Origin: Gammaproteobacteria bacterium
GTDB lineage: Bacteria; Pseudomonadota; Gammaproteobacteria; Ga0077536
Assembly (NCBI GenBank): GCA_016209015.1
Contig: JACQWY010000022.1
Coordinates: 310,001-374,000 of the forward strand
Length of the DNA: 64,000 nucleotides
Direction: 5' to 3'
The translations under genes were made by a program, and so were the position numbers. Shown here one piece after another: positions 37,372 to 46,672 of the stretch. Position 1 is the stretch's first letter, and each line of letters begins with the position of its first letter. Below the pieces are notes generated by a model, which was not told the origin of the DNA, made no database searches, and was given only the letters and a program-made list of their open reading frames with translations.

Positions 37372-37418
37372 GGCGCGAGATGCCTCCTGGGAGACTCGAA
37401 CGTCGGGATGCGGCGCGC

Positions 37419-38183
37419 TCAGGGCGCGGGGAACGGCGTGCAGCCGCGGTCGGAGTATTCCACTTCGCCTGCGCGTTGTCGCGTCACGCCGCCGAAGCGG
37501 CAGACGTCGATCATCTCGAGCCGCCACTCGAGCGGCCGGTTCATCGGCAGCGTCACCGTGACGGGCGCGCCATGCACGTCGTGGACGTCGAGCCGGCAGA
37601 GCGTTTCGTGGGTCTGGGGATCGATGGAGGTGGTCGCGCAGACCTGCGGATCGCGGATCGCTTCCGGCCCGAGCCACGCCTCGCCGGACGCGCGGCCGAG
37701 CGTCCACGGGCCGAACAGCGCCGCGTGTGGCGCGAACCAGCGCGCCACGAGCTCGGGCGGCGCCGGCCTGCGGAACCACGCGCCCCACGGCCGCCAGTGT
37801 GCGGCGAGTGTCGCGGGGGAGATCGGTGGCGGCGGATAGACGAAGCTCACGACCATGCTCGGATAGCCGGAGTTGCGGACCATGTCTATCACCTCGACGC
37901 GCAACCGCACTTCCGCCGGCGCTTCGAAGCGGCCGCCGACGCCCATGATCGTCGTGGTCCAGGGCGTGCGCGCGTGACCTTGGGCGCAGCGCGCGACGAG
38001 CCCGGCGGCGTCGCGGACATTGCGCAGATCGTGACCCTCGCCGACGAGCATCGCATAGGTATCACAACTGTCTTCGGCGAATGCGGGAGGCGCGAGCGGA
38101 GTCCAGTCGCCGCCGGGCGCGCCGCGCCAGACCACGTAGGCCGCGATGGCGATGACGCAGACGAGAGCGAACAGTCGGGCCAT
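37419..38183 (-). CDS. Membrane-anchored or exported protein of unknown function
   Basis: 254 residues. An N-terminal hydrophobic segment (LFALVCVIAIAAYVVW) serves as anchor or signal. The mature part contains several cysteines (DSCDTYAM, ARCAQGH, CATTSID, CRLDVHD, CRFGG, RGCTPF) that could form disulfides in the periplasm. No family recognised. It lies between the amidase and opgH in the same direction; membership of the glucan operon is possible but unproved (67-nt gap to the opgH stop). Confidence 0.65.
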   Translation of the reverse strand: MARLFALVCVIAIAAYVVWRGAPGGDWTPLAPPAFAEDSCDTYAMLVGEGHDLRNVRDAAGLVARCAQGHARTPWTTTIMGVGGRFEAPAEVRLRVEVIDMVRNSGYPSMVVSFVYPPPPISPATLAAHWRPWGAWFRRPAPPELVARWFAPHAALFGPWTLGRASGEAWLGPEAIRDPQVCATTSIDPQTHETLCRLDVHDVHGAPVTVTLPMNRPLEWRLEMIDVCRFGGVTRQRAGEVEYSDRGCTPFPAP

Positions 38184-38250
38184 GGGCGGGGCTCCGGGCG
38201 GTGAGGCGGCTCGATTCTAATGCAACGGGCGGCGCCGTGCCGCCGCGGTG

Positions 38251-40734
38251 TCAGCGGAAGCGGCCGATGCTCCGGCGCAGGCGCGCGATGCTGGCCTTGT
38301 CGGCGAGTGCGCCCGCGGTCAGCCGCGCGTCGAAGCGCTGCACGAGCTCCTCGGGCGTCTTCACGAGACAGGCGTTATAGCTCGCGAGCAGCATCGCTTC
38401 CGAGCGCTGTTTCGGTCCGTCCTGGGAGAGCATCGCGAGATGCAGGCTGCCGACCCGGTTGTCGCCCGCGACGGCCTGCAGGCCGGAACGCGGCAGCACG
38501 ATCTCCGCTTCCGCCTCCTCGAGCCGGTGCGCGGCATCGGCGAGTATCGGCGGCGGCGCGTTCTCCTCGGGGATCGTGAAGATGCCGTGGGCACGCAACG
38601 CGAGCCCGGTGCTCGGGCGCGAGCCGTAGCACGAGACCGGCGCGGCGAGCAGCATGCCGAGCAGTGCGGGCGACATCCACGCGAGGAGACCCGGATAGAC
38701 GGCATAGGCCGCGACCGCGAGCACGGTGCCCATGATCATGTGGCCGCGATGGCGCCGGAACGATTCCGCCCAGGGAATGCCGCGGTCGTCGCGGTTCTGG
38801 GTCTTCCAGCCGCTGTCGCGGCCGAGGAAGACGTCCATCACGAACTGGCTCTGGAACAGCATCTGCACCGGCGCGATGAGCGAGGAGAACACGGTCTCCG
38901 CGAGCACGCCGAGGAAGGCCTTGCCGTAGCCGCCGAATTCGCGCGCCGCGCCGCGCTCGAAGAAGATTGAGAAGAAGCCGAAGAACTTCGGCGCGAGCAG
39001 CACGATCATCGTCGTGCCGAACAGCCACGCGGCGAGCTCGGCGTCGATGATGTGCCAGACGGGGTAAGGCGTCTCGCTCGGGAAGAAATATTCCGGCAGT
39101 TGGAAGCGGCCCTGCAGCGCCGCGAGGATGCCGACGAGGATGAACAGGAACCACAGCGGCGACGCGAGGTAGGACATGATGCCCGTGAGCAGGTGGAACC
39201 GGCTCAGCGGGTGCAGCCCGCTCGCGCGCAGCACGGCGATGTGCTGCAGATTGCCCTGGCACCAACGGCGGTCGCGCTGGGCATGGTCGATCAGCGAAGG
39301 CGGGGACTCCTCGTAGCTGCCCGCGAGATCCGGCAGCAGGAAGACGCGCCACCCGGCGCGGCGCATGAGTGCCGCCTCGACGAAATCGTGACTGAGAATA
39401 TGGCCGCCGAACGGCGGACGGCCGATCAGCACCGGCATGCCGGCGTGGCCGGCGAACGCGCGGACGCGGATGATGGCATTGTGGCCCCAGTAGTTGCTGT
39501 CGCCGAGATGCCAGTACGAGAGTCCCGCCGCGAGCACCGGCCCGTACATGCGGCCGGCGAACTGCTGGGCGCGGGCGAAGAGCGTGTTGCGGTTCACGAG
39601 CCGCGGCACGGTCTGCAGTATGCCGACGCCGGGATTCGCTTCCATCAATTGCGCGAGCCGCACGATGGTGTCTCCCGCCATGAGGCTGTCGGCGTCGAGC
39701 ACGAGCATCTGCGCGTAGCGTCCGCCCCAGCGTTTGCAGAACTCCGCGATGTTGCCCGCTTTGCGCCCCGTGTTCTCGAAGCGGCGCCGGTAGAAGAAGC
39801 GCCCCGTCGCGCCGAGGCGCCGGCGCGTGATGTCCCAGGCGATCTCCTCCTGCACCCAGACGTTCGCATCCGTGGTATCGCTCAGCACGAAGAACTCGAA
39901 TGCGTCGAGGTGGCCGGTCGCGCGGATCGATTCGTAGATCGTCTCGAGCGCGGAGAAGATGTGCACGGGGTTCTCGTTGTACGTCGGCATGAGCACCGCC
40001 GTGCGTTCCCGCAGACGCGTGTCGTGCGGCGTGTCCTCGAGTCCGGGCGGCAGGCCGCCGCGCCACAACACGGCGAGTCCCGCCAGCGCGCTCCAGAACG
40101 TGAGCGCAATCCACACGAAATTGATCGCGAAGAGCACCATCAAGACGATTTCGACGCCGTAGACTTCGCCCGGCTCGAACACGCGGTAGAGCTGGAACGT
40201 CGCGGCACCTGTCGAGCCGAACGCGAGACCGAAGACGAGCCCGCGCCGCAGCCAGGGCTTCTTGGACATGCCCGTCGGCGCATGTTCGACCGTCCACTCG
40301 TGGAGCGACTGCTCGGGCATGGGGAGACCCTGCTCGGGCGGATGCGCGATCGGCAGCGCGGCGCGGTAGGCGGCGATGAACGCCGTGTCCGGTGCGGAGG
40401 AGAGCAGCGCATCGGGCCACGCGCGACCCATTTCGAGCGCGATCAGCGCCGCGCGGCTCGCCTCGATCGTCGGCGGCAGCGGCAGACCGCAGCGCGCATT
40501 CATGTCGAGCAGCCAGCCGTCGATGCGCTGACCCGCGTGGGCCACGGCCTGCGAGGGGCTGCACTTCGCGGGGAGGGTCGAGTGCACGAGTTGGAGCAAC
40601 CGGTCGAGCGCCGGCGATTCCAGGTAGGCGAGCGCGCCGAAGTACAGGCGCAGAGCCTTGTCGACGTTGTGGGCGCGCCGTTGTTCGCGCTGGTCTTCCG
40701 CCGTGGCGGCGGGAGCTTCGAGTTCAGTAGACAT
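38251..40734 (-). CDS. opgH: Glucans biosynthesis glucosyltransferase OpgH (MdoH)
   Basis: 827 residues, matching the OpgH length. It polymerises UDP-glucose into the beta-1,2 backbone of osmoregulated periplasmic glucans in the inner membrane. The family-2 glycosyltransferase core shows RTAVLMPTYNENPVHIFSAL, QMLVLDADSLMAGDTIVRL and RRAGWRVFLLPDLAGSYEE, with the product-gating motif QRDRRWCQGNLQHIAVL. Transmembrane helices flank it (VYGVEIVLMVLFAINFVWIAL and several after residue 515). It follows opgD by 42 nt. Confidence 0.94.
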   Translation of the reverse strand: MSTELEAPAATAEDQREQRRAHNVDKALRLYFGALAYLESPALDRLLQLVHSTLPAKCSPSQAVAHAGQRIDGWLLDMNARCGLPLPPTIEASRAALIALEMGRAWPDALLSSAPDTAFIAAYRAALPIAHPPEQGLPMPEQSLHEWTVEHAPTGMSKKPWLRRGLVFGLAFGSTGAATFQLYRVFEPGEVYGVEIVLMVLFAINFVWIALTFWSALAGLAVLWRGGLPPGLEDTPHDTRLRERTAVLMPTYNENPVHIFSALETIYESIRATGHLDAFEFFVLSDTTDANVWVQEEIAWDITRRRLGATGRFFYRRRFENTGRKAGNIAEFCKRWGGRYAQMLVLDADSLMAGDTIVRLAQLMEANPGVGILQTVPRLVNRNTLFARAQQFAGRMYGPVLAAGLSYWHLGDSNYWGHNAIIRVRAFAGHAGMPVLIGRPPFGGHILSHDFVEAALMRRAGWRVFLLPDLAGSYEESPPSLIDHAQRDRRWCQGNLQHIAVLRASGLHPLSRFHLLTGIMSYLASPLWFLFILVGILAALQGRFQLPEYFFPSETPYPVWHIIDAELAAWLFGTTMIVLLAPKFFGFFSIFFERGAAREFGGYGKAFLGVLAETVFSSLIAPVQMLFQSQFVMDVFLGRDSGWKTQNRDDRGIPWAESFRRHRGHMIMGTVLAVAAYAVYPGLLAWMSPALLGMLLAAPVSCYGSRPSTGLALRAHGIFTIPEENAPPPILADAAHRLEEAEAEIVLPRSGLQAVAGDNRVGSLHLAMLSQDGPKQRSEAMLLASYNACLVKTPEELVQRFDARLTAGALADKASIARLRRSIGRFR

Positions 40735-40776
40735 GCAATTCCCGGATCCGGTCAGCGCAGCCCCGAGGGCCGCAGC

Positions 40777-42303
40777 CTACTCGGACCACTGGTAAGTCCA
40801 CGTCTCCGACAATATCTGGCTGCCGGACTTCAACTGGCAGCGCAATTCCGTCGGCCCGTCGCCCTCGGGCCTCAGATCGAAGCTCACGCGCCAGGTTCCG
40901 GTCGCCTCGTTGCGGCGCGTGGACACGTTCGTGATGCCGCCCTTCGATGCCGAGACATCGGCCTGCAGGCGGCCGTCCGCGCCCGTCGGCAGGATCGTGC
41001 CGAGGAAGTCGACGATGAAGCGGCGCTCGTCCTCGCCGGCCTTGCCGACCCGCGTGTCGACGACGGTCGCGGGATAGGCTTGGACGGGGGCCTCGTAGCA
41101 CCAGTGGAGACGATACGTGAGACTGAATTCCGCGCCGCCCTGGATCGGCTCGTCGGGCATCCAGAACGCGACGATGTTGTCGTTGATCTGTTCCTTCGTC
41201 GGGATCTCGATCAGGCGCACGACGCCCGAGCCCCAGTTGCCGACGGGCTCGATCCACACGCTCGGACAGAGCTCGTAGCGCGCGTCGAGATCCTGGTATT
41301 CGTCGAAGTTGCGGCCGCGCTGCATGAGACCGAAACCCTGCGGGTTGCGATCCATGAACGAGCTGATGCGCAGGCGCTTCGGATTCACGAGCGGGCGCCA
41401 GAGCTTCTCGCCGGCGCCGTTCCAGATCATGAGGCCGTCGGAGCTGTGCACGGCCGGACGGTAGTCGTCGACGCCGACGCGATCGTTCGCGCCGAAGAAG
41501 AACATGCTCGTCAGCGGCGCGATGCCGACGGACTGCAGACGCTTGCGCGGATAGAGCGTGAGCGCGACGTCGGTGATCGTCGCCTGGCCCGGACGGATCG
41601 TGAACGTGTACGCGCCCGTCGTCGATTCGCTCTCCATCAGCGCGTGTACGACCATGGTGTGCGAGTCGCGCGGCCGTTCGAGGTAGAACTCGGTGAAAAC
41701 CGGGAATTCCTCGCCCTGTTCGGTCGCCGTGCCGAGCGTGAGGCCGCGGGCGGAGGCGCCGTAATGCATGCCCTTGCCGAGGGCGCGGAAATCGCTCGCG
41801 CTCCGGAACGCGATCAACTCGTCGTCGTAGCCCGGCGAGTTCAGCGGATAGTGCAGCCGCATGCCCGCGAAGCCGAGCTGGCGGCCGAGTGAGGAAAAGT
41901 CGAAGGAGTTGCCGCTGAAGTCGAACAGGTTCGGGTCGTAACGGATTTCGCGCGCCTTGCCGTCGAGGACTTCGAAGGCCCGCACCGGCGTCTCGTAGTA
42001 GAAGCCGAGATGGAAGAACTGCGCGCTGAACGCGAGATTGTCGTTACCCCACAGCGCTTCGCTGTCGCGATAGCGGATCGCGCGGTACTGATCCGGCGAG
42101 ATGTCCTTGAGCGGCTTCGGCAGCACGGCTTTCAGATTGCGGAGCGGATGTCCGGCCATCTGTTTCGCCTTCTGCCGCAGGCGATCGATCGAGAACGGGG
42201 CTGGTTGCCCGAGCACGGGGGCCGCGAAGACCTGGCCGACGGGGGCGAACTGCGCGCCGAACACCGTGGCCGCCGCGTTCAACAGAAAATCTCTTCGATT
42301 CAT
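40777..42303 (-). CDS. opgD: Glucan biosynthesis protein OpgD/OpgG, Tat-exported
   Basis: 508 residues with a twin-arginine signal (MNRRDFLLNAAATVFG), which distinguishes OpgD from Sec-exported OpgG. Periplasmic protein with the MdoG fold needed to finish or branch periplasmic glucans. Visible blocks: YRDSEALWGNDNLAFSAQFF, RFHLG-like FHLGFYYETPVRAFEVLDG, TSMFFFGANDRVGVDDYRPA and HSSDGLMIWNGAGEKLWRPL. ATG 42303 is just before the Tat motif. It is upstream of opgH in one operon; an opgD-opgH pair without opgG is unusual against the opgGH of enterobacteria. Confidence 0.9.
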   Translation of the reverse strand: MNRRDFLLNAAATVFGAQFAPVGQVFAAPVLGQPAPFSIDRLRQKAKQMAGHPLRNLKAVLPKPLKDISPDQYRAIRYRDSEALWGNDNLAFSAQFFHLGFYYETPVRAFEVLDGKAREIRYDPNLFDFSGNSFDFSSLGRQLGFAGMRLHYPLNSPGYDDELIAFRSASDFRALGKGMHYGASARGLTLGTATEQGEEFPVFTEFYLERPRDSHTMVVHALMESESTTGAYTFTIRPGQATITDVALTLYPRKRLQSVGIAPLTSMFFFGANDRVGVDDYRPAVHSSDGLMIWNGAGEKLWRPLVNPKRLRISSFMDRNPQGFGLMQRGRNFDEYQDLDARYELCPSVWIEPVGNWGSGVVRLIEIPTKEQINDNIVAFWMPDEPIQGGAEFSLTYRLHWCYEAPVQAYPATVVDTRVGKAGEDERRFIVDFLGTILPTGADGRLQADVSASKGGITNVSTRRNEATGTWRVSFDLRPEGDGPTELRCQLKSGSQILSETWTYQWSE

Positions 42304-42663
42304 GCGAGGTGGTCGTTTCCGCTGTCTGTGAGTCCTGGGCATGGCTTGGAGCTCGACGCCGGCGAGCTGTCGCGTCACCGTGATCTCGTCGCGGACCGGC
42401 TGCGGTCTGCCGTGCCCGTCGGGACGTCGCGCCTCGTCGCGCGCTCGCCGCCGCTTGGCCGCGTCAGGACTTGCGAAGTCGGGATCCCTGCCTCTCGTGA
42501 ACGGGCGTCGGCAGTGACTCCTGCGCCGCGCTGCCGACGGTAAATCGTGGCCGCACCACGCTGTACCGTCGGGCATGAAGATACCATATGATCCCTATCA
42601 TAATAAGGGTCAGTGCTCCGCCTTGACGCAGTCGATCTCATTCCCCGAAGAGCACCGTGCGTG
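42304..42663. other. Divergent promoter region between opgD and the VirJ-like gene
   Basis: 360 bp without a gene. The only AT-rich part is 42583-42609, holding an imperfect dyad GATCCCT...AGGGTC (42590-42611) with CATAAT/TATGAT hexamers on either strand. It is the likely site of both promoters. Confidence 0.4.
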
Positions 42664-43998
42664 ATGCGCAGCGCGTGCGTGCTCGGCCTCGTGATCGCCT
42701 CTGTCGCCGCACTTCTCCATGCGCTCCCCGCCGCACCGTTCCAGGCCTGGCGCGACGGCGTGACGATCACCCGCCCGGAGGGCGCCGCGAAAGGTTTCGT
42801 GCTGCTGCTCCACGGCGGCCCGTCGTTCCGTCTCAGAGCCCGCACGCTCGCCGCGGAGCTCGGTGACCTCGACTACGTCGTCGTCTCCGCCTCGCTCGAC
42901 ACGTACGCCGCCTGGAACGCCGATAGACATGCAAGCTGTACGGCGCCCGCGGCGGATCTCGCGGCCTTCGCCGCCGCGGCGCTGCCGACGACGGGCGCGC
43001 TGCCCGCGGCGAAGCCCGTGCTCGTCGGCGTCGGCGAAGCGGCCGCGCTCGCCTACGCGGCCGCGGCGCAGGCCGGCACGGCGGCGTTCCACACCGTGCT
43101 CAGCGTGGATTTCTGCCCCGAGCTGCCGCGCGAAATCGTGCCCTGCACGGGTTCGCGCCGGCTGGAACCGCAGGGCGATCTGCATCCCGGCTGGTTCCTG
43201 TTCCAGCGTCCGGACTACGGCGCCTGCCCGCTCGCGAGCATCCAGTCGTTCGTCGGCGGCATCGCCAATGCGAAGCTCGCCGTCGTGGCGCCGGGGGGCG
43301 AGCCGGATCGCGAGTTCCGCGCGATCATGCAATGGCTCGATCCGGCGAATGCGCGGCAGTCCGCGGCTTCCGGCGACGTACAGGGCGTGCCGGTGATCGA
43401 AGTGCCCGCGAGCGGGGACCCTCGTCTTGCGCTGCTCATGACCGGCGACGGAGGCTGGGCGGAGCTCGATCGCGCGATCTCGCGCCGGCTCGCCGACCGC
43501 GGTATCGCGACCGTCGGCTGGGATGCGCTGAGCTATTTCTGGCGCGCCCGCACCGCGGACGAGCTCGGCCGGGATTTCGAACGCACGCTGCGCCATTACC
43601 TCGAGGCCTGGGGCCGCGAGCACATCCTGCTCGTCGGCTACTCCTACGGCGCGGACGTGCTGCCGTTCGCCATCAGCCGTCTGCCCGCCGACCTGCGCGC
43701 GCGGATCGCTCTCGTCGCACTGCTCGGCCCCGGTCCGACGGCGAGCTTCGAGTTCCACCTCACGCAATGGCTCGGCGAGGACGAGGGCGAGACGCACGCC
43801 GTCGCGCCCGAGCTCGCGAAGCTCGCGGACCTGCGGGTATTGTGTGTCTACGGCGAGGACGAGGAGGCGGAGGACACGCTGTGTCCGAAGCTCGCCGCGC
43901 CGGTGCACGTGGTGAAGATGCCCGGCGACCACCATTTCGATGCGGACTACGACGGCCTCGTCGCGGCGATCCGCCGCGAGCTGGAAGCGCAGCCTTAG
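42664..43998 (+). CDS. VirJ/AcvB-like periplasmic alpha/beta-hydrolase
   Basis: 444 residues with a signal peptide (MRSACVLGLVIASVAALL) from ATG 42664. The C-terminal half fits the AcvB/VirJ family: MTGDGGWAELDRAISRRLA, VGWDALSYFWRARTADELG and VGYSYGADVLPFAISRLP, with nucleophile-type Gly-Tyr-Ser-Tyr-Gly. Agrobacterium AcvB is reported to hydrolyse lysyl-phosphatidylglycerol; the same job here is inference. The N-terminal half repeats a weaker hydrolase-like fold (FVLLLHGGPSFRLRARTL). Its last 4 bp overlap the convergent gene at 43995. Confidence 0.82.
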   Translation: MRSACVLGLVIASVAALLHALPAAPFQAWRDGVTITRPEGAAKGFVLLLHGGPSFRLRARTLAAELGDLDYVVVSASLDTYAAWNADRHASCTAPAADLAAFAAAALPTTGALPAAKPVLVGVGEAAALAYAAAAQAGTAAFHTVLSVDFCPELPREIVPCTGSRRLEPQGDLHPGWFLFQRPDYGACPLASIQSFVGGIANAKLAVVAPGGEPDREFRAIMQWLDPANARQSAASGDVQGVPVIEVPASGDPRLALLMTGDGGWAELDRAISRRLADRGIATVGWDALSYFWRARTADELGRDFERTLRHYLEAWGREHILLVGYSYGADVLPFAISRLPADLRARIALVALLGPGPTASFEFHLTQWLGEDEGETHAVAPELAKLADLRVLCVYGEDEEAEDTLCPKLAAPVHVVKMPGDHHFDADYDGLVAAIRRELEAQP

Positions 43999-44873
43999 GG
44001 TTTCGGCGACGCGGCGGCCGGGGCCTGCTGCGCCGGCGGCTGCGCAAGCTTCTCGCTCTCGGCGCGCGCGGCGGCGCGCAGCGCGCCGACGGTCTTCAGG
44101 CCGCCCTGACGGCGCTGCGCGCCGTATTCGAGGATGACACCCGATTCGAACGCGCGCGGATTGCCGCCGACGTAGTGCATCGTCCAGCCCTCGACGGACG
44201 TGTCGTCGGCGATCGTCGCGGGCTGCGCGTCCTTCGTCCATTGCCCGCGCAGCTTCATGAAATACTCGGTCTCCGGCGCGGCTTCCGCGTGGAACGTGAA
44301 ATCGAGTTGATAGTCGACGGTATGCTCGTCGGCGCGCGCCGCTTTCGCTTTCAGCTTCCAGGGCGGTGTGAAGAGGTGGCTGCCGGCGAAAGTGCCGACC
44401 GCGATCGGCTGCTTGTCGTTCGTGACCTCGACGGTCTGCTCCTTCGTCACGCTCTGCGGTCCCTCCGGGAACGCGGCCTTCAGAAGTTGCACGAGCAACT
44501 GGAAGTGCAGGGTCGCGACGACGAGCGGCTCGCGCTCGTGCTTCTTCTCGAGCGGGATGTCCTTCGTCACGAGGAAGCGGCCGGCGACGAGCATCATGCG
44601 GCCGTGCGCCGGCCCGCCGTGCGTGCTGTCGTCGAGCGTGATGGCGAGATTGCCGGGATCCTGGATCGCATAGTCCCACACGCTGTGCGGGCCGCCTTCC
44701 CGATCGGAGAGCTCGAGGCGCACGCGGGTCGGATCGAACCACGGCGGCGCTTGCCTGCAGCTCGCGGGCGGCTCGGGACTCTTGCAGGGATCGACGGCGT
44801 CGGCCGCCTGCACGGCAGGCAGCGCCGTGAGCCAGACGCCGAGCAGAAGCATGGTCGTGATACGCGTGTTCAC
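43995..44873 (-). CDS. Exported protein of unknown function
   Basis: 292 residues with a signal peptide (TTMLLLGVWLTALPAVQA). It is acidic and beta-rich, with two early cysteines (DPCKSPEPPASC) and a C-terminal Ala/Pro/Gln tail (QPPAQQAPAAASPKP). No family recognised. It overlaps the end of the VirJ-like gene by 4 bp in convergent orientation. Confidence 0.65.
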   Translation of the reverse strand: MNTRITTMLLLGVWLTALPAVQAADAVDPCKSPEPPASCRQAPPWFDPTRVRLELSDREGGPHSVWDYAIQDPGNLAITLDDSTHGGPAHGRMMLVAGRFLVTKDIPLEKKHEREPLVVATLHFQLLVQLLKAAFPEGPQSVTKEQTVEVTNDKQPIAVGTFAGSHLFTPPWKLKAKAARADEHTVDYQLDFTFHAEAAPETEYFMKLRGQWTKDAQPATIADDTSVEGWTMHYVGGNPRAFESGVILEYGAQRRQGGLKTVGALRAAARAESEKLAQPPAQQAPAAASPKP

Positions 44874-44954
44874 CGTCGGTTTCTCCCTCTGTCCCTGGCG
44901 CGTCCCGTCAGTATCGGCGTTCCGGGCGCGGACTGCACCGCGCCCGCGCCGCGT

Positions 44955-46007
44955 TCACACCTGAATTGCGAGCAAGTCCCGCAGGTGCCCGTCGAGCTCG
45001 GCGAGGAAGGCCTGATCGAAACCGTTCAGCGCGAGATGGCCGCCCTTGCTGTGGAGCACGCGCAGCTCCGAGCCCGCGATCATCGCCTGCTCGATCGCGC
45101 AATCGCGCGGCGGGAACAGCAGATCCTCGTCGATCGGCAGCACGAAGACCTTCGCCGTGACGCGCTCGAGCGCGGCCTTCAGATCGCCGCCCGTGAGCCG
45201 GCTCACGTCGCCGCGCTGCCACTTCCAGGCCATGCACAGGAGATCGTTGGGATCCATGGGCAGGAAATAGGCTTCGAGAAAATTCGTCATGAAATCCGCG
45301 AGTGAGCTGAAGCCGAGCGTGCGCCAGACTTCGTGGCGATAGAACTCGCCGCTGAAGCCGAGCACGCTCCACAGGCTCGCATGGTGGCGCAGGCCCAGGT
45401 GCACGTCGGCGTTGCTCGCGTACCAGCCGCCGGCCCAGGCGGGATCGGACGTGATCGCTTCGCAGAGCGTGTGCGCGCACAGGAAATCGTGATCCGTGTT
45501 CTTCGCCGTGCCGGCGATCGGCGCGGCGCGCTGCACGAACTCGGGATAGCGCACGGCCCATTCGTAGGTCTGCTGTGCGCCCATCGAGCCGCCGACGACG
45601 AGCGCGAGGCGCTCGAGCCCGAACTGCGCGGTGAGGAACCGGTGCTGGGCGCGCACGTCGTCGCCGATCCGCACGTGCGGGAAGCGCGCCATGCCGGCCG
45701 GGGCAGGCGTATTGTGCGGCGAGGAGGAGAGCCCGCTGCCGAGCTGATTCACCGCGATGATGAACCAGCGCTCCGGATCGAGCGCGCGGCCCGGGCCGAT
45801 GTAGACCTGCTCCCAGATCTTGTGCGTGCCGGAGTACCACGTCGGGATCAGGATCGCGTTGTCGCGCGCGGCATCGAGCTTGCCCCAGGTCGCGTAGGCG
45901 AGCTGGCAGTCGCGGATCGTGCCGCCTTCCTCGAGTGCGAAATCGCCGAGGCTGTAGAGCTCGTACGGGCCGTGCACGGCCTGGCTGTAGAACTCGTTCG
46001 CAAGCAT
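44955..46007 (-). CDS. Alpha/beta-fold hydrolase of the MetX (homoserine acetyltransferase) family
   Basis: 350 residues. The nucleophile elbow is VGGSMGAQQTYEWAVRYP, the acid is in FVLPIDEDLLFPP and the histidine in HSKGGHLALNGF. The N-terminal LAYATWGKLDAARDNAILIPTWYSG matches the MetX superfamily. True MetX proteins are usually ~370 residues and sit with metW; neither metW nor other methionine genes are near, so a related hydrolase or acyltransferase is more likely. The thioesterase lies 24 nt upstream in the same direction. Confidence 0.85.
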   Translation of the reverse strand: MLANEFYSQAVHGPYELYSLGDFALEEGGTIRDCQLAYATWGKLDAARDNAILIPTWYSGTHKIWEQVYIGPGRALDPERWFIIAVNQLGSGLSSSPHNTPAPAGMARFPHVRIGDDVRAQHRFLTAQFGLERLALVVGGSMGAQQTYEWAVRYPEFVQRAAPIAGTAKNTDHDFLCAHTLCEAITSDPAWAGGWYASNADVHLGLRHHASLWSVLGFSGEFYRHEVWRTLGFSSLADFMTNFLEAYFLPMDPNDLLCMAWKWQRGDVSRLTGGDLKAALERVTAKVFVLPIDEDLLFPPRDCAIEQAMIAGSELRVLHSKGGHLALNGFDQAFLAELDGHLRDLLAIQV

Positions 46008-46031
46008 GGTGACCTCCGTGATTTGCGCCGG

Positions 46032-46475
46032 TCAGTGGGCTTCGTTCGCGACCCGCATCATCGTCGCGACCAGTGTCGCGACGTGCGTTTCCCGCCCGTC
46101 CTGCACGCCGTAGACGTCGCCCTGGCAGATCGAGAGCGTGCGGCCCGGCTTCAGCACGCGGCCGCGCGCGACGAAGCGCTCGCCGAGCGCGGGCCTGAGG
46201 AAATTGATCTTGAGCTCGACCGTCACGACTTCGGCGTCGGCCGGCATGAGCGTGAGCGCGGCATAGCCCGCGGCGCCGTCGGCGAGCGCGGTCACGAACG
46301 CGCCGTGCAGCGCGCCGAGCTGTTGTGTGAGCTCCGGCCGGTTGACGAGCGCGACCTCGACCTCACCGGGCGCGACGCGCTCGACGGTCATCCCGAGGTA
46401 GGGCATCGCCTGCTGGCCCGCAAAGCTCGCGCGGACGCGCGCTTCGTAATCGGAATGCCGGGGCGTGAATTCCAA
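46032..46475 (-). CDS. PaaI-family (hotdog) acyl-CoA thioesterase
   Basis: 147 residues. The hotdog signature LGALHGAFVTALADGAAGYAALT and the strand VTVELKINFLRPALGERFVARG are clear. It hydrolyses acyl-CoA thioesters, aromatic ones in the type member. The start is TTG 46475, supported by AGGAG 7 nt upstream on the coding strand. MITE copy 3 lies 39 bp upstream of it. It is probably co-transcribed with the MetX-like gene. Confidence 0.88.
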   Translation of the reverse strand: MEFTPRHSDYEARVRASFAGQQAMPYLGMTVERVAPGEVEVALVNRPELTQQLGALHGAFVTALADGAAGYAALTLMPADAEVVTVELKINFLRPALGERFVARGRVLKPGRTLSICQGDVYGVQDGRETHVATLVATMMRVANEAH

Positions 46476-46513
46476 GGTCTGCTCCTGGTGTCGCTCGAAG
46501 TCCGCGAGGTTAA

Positions 46514-46672
46514 GGAAGCTCTGAATAAGTCCATCCTGGACTTTTCAGAGCACGGTCGGCAAGAAGCGTGGTTCTTGCCGACCTTACGTGAACAATGGCT
46601 TACGCCACTGTTCACGGCGGCACATCCCTGTGCCGCCGGAAGCTCTGAACTCTGAACTTGTTCAGAGCTTCC
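46514..46672. mobile_element. MITE-like element, copy 3 (inverted)
   Basis: 159 bp in the opposite orientation to copies 1, 2 and 4, with exact TTAA duplications at 46510-46513 and 46673-46676. The extra 7 bp come from a local duplication (CTCTGAACTCTGAAC near 46643-46657). The right TTAA contains the TAA stop of the MFS gene. Confidence 0.88.

Noticed and set aside
39052-41892. 946-residue plus-strand open frame
   Set aside because: Antisense to opgH and opgD; no recognisable protein sequence.
44955-46007. Calling the MetX-family protein homoserine O-acetyltransferase
   Set aside because: No metW or other methionine genes nearby and the protein is shorter than typical MetX; only the fold is supported.
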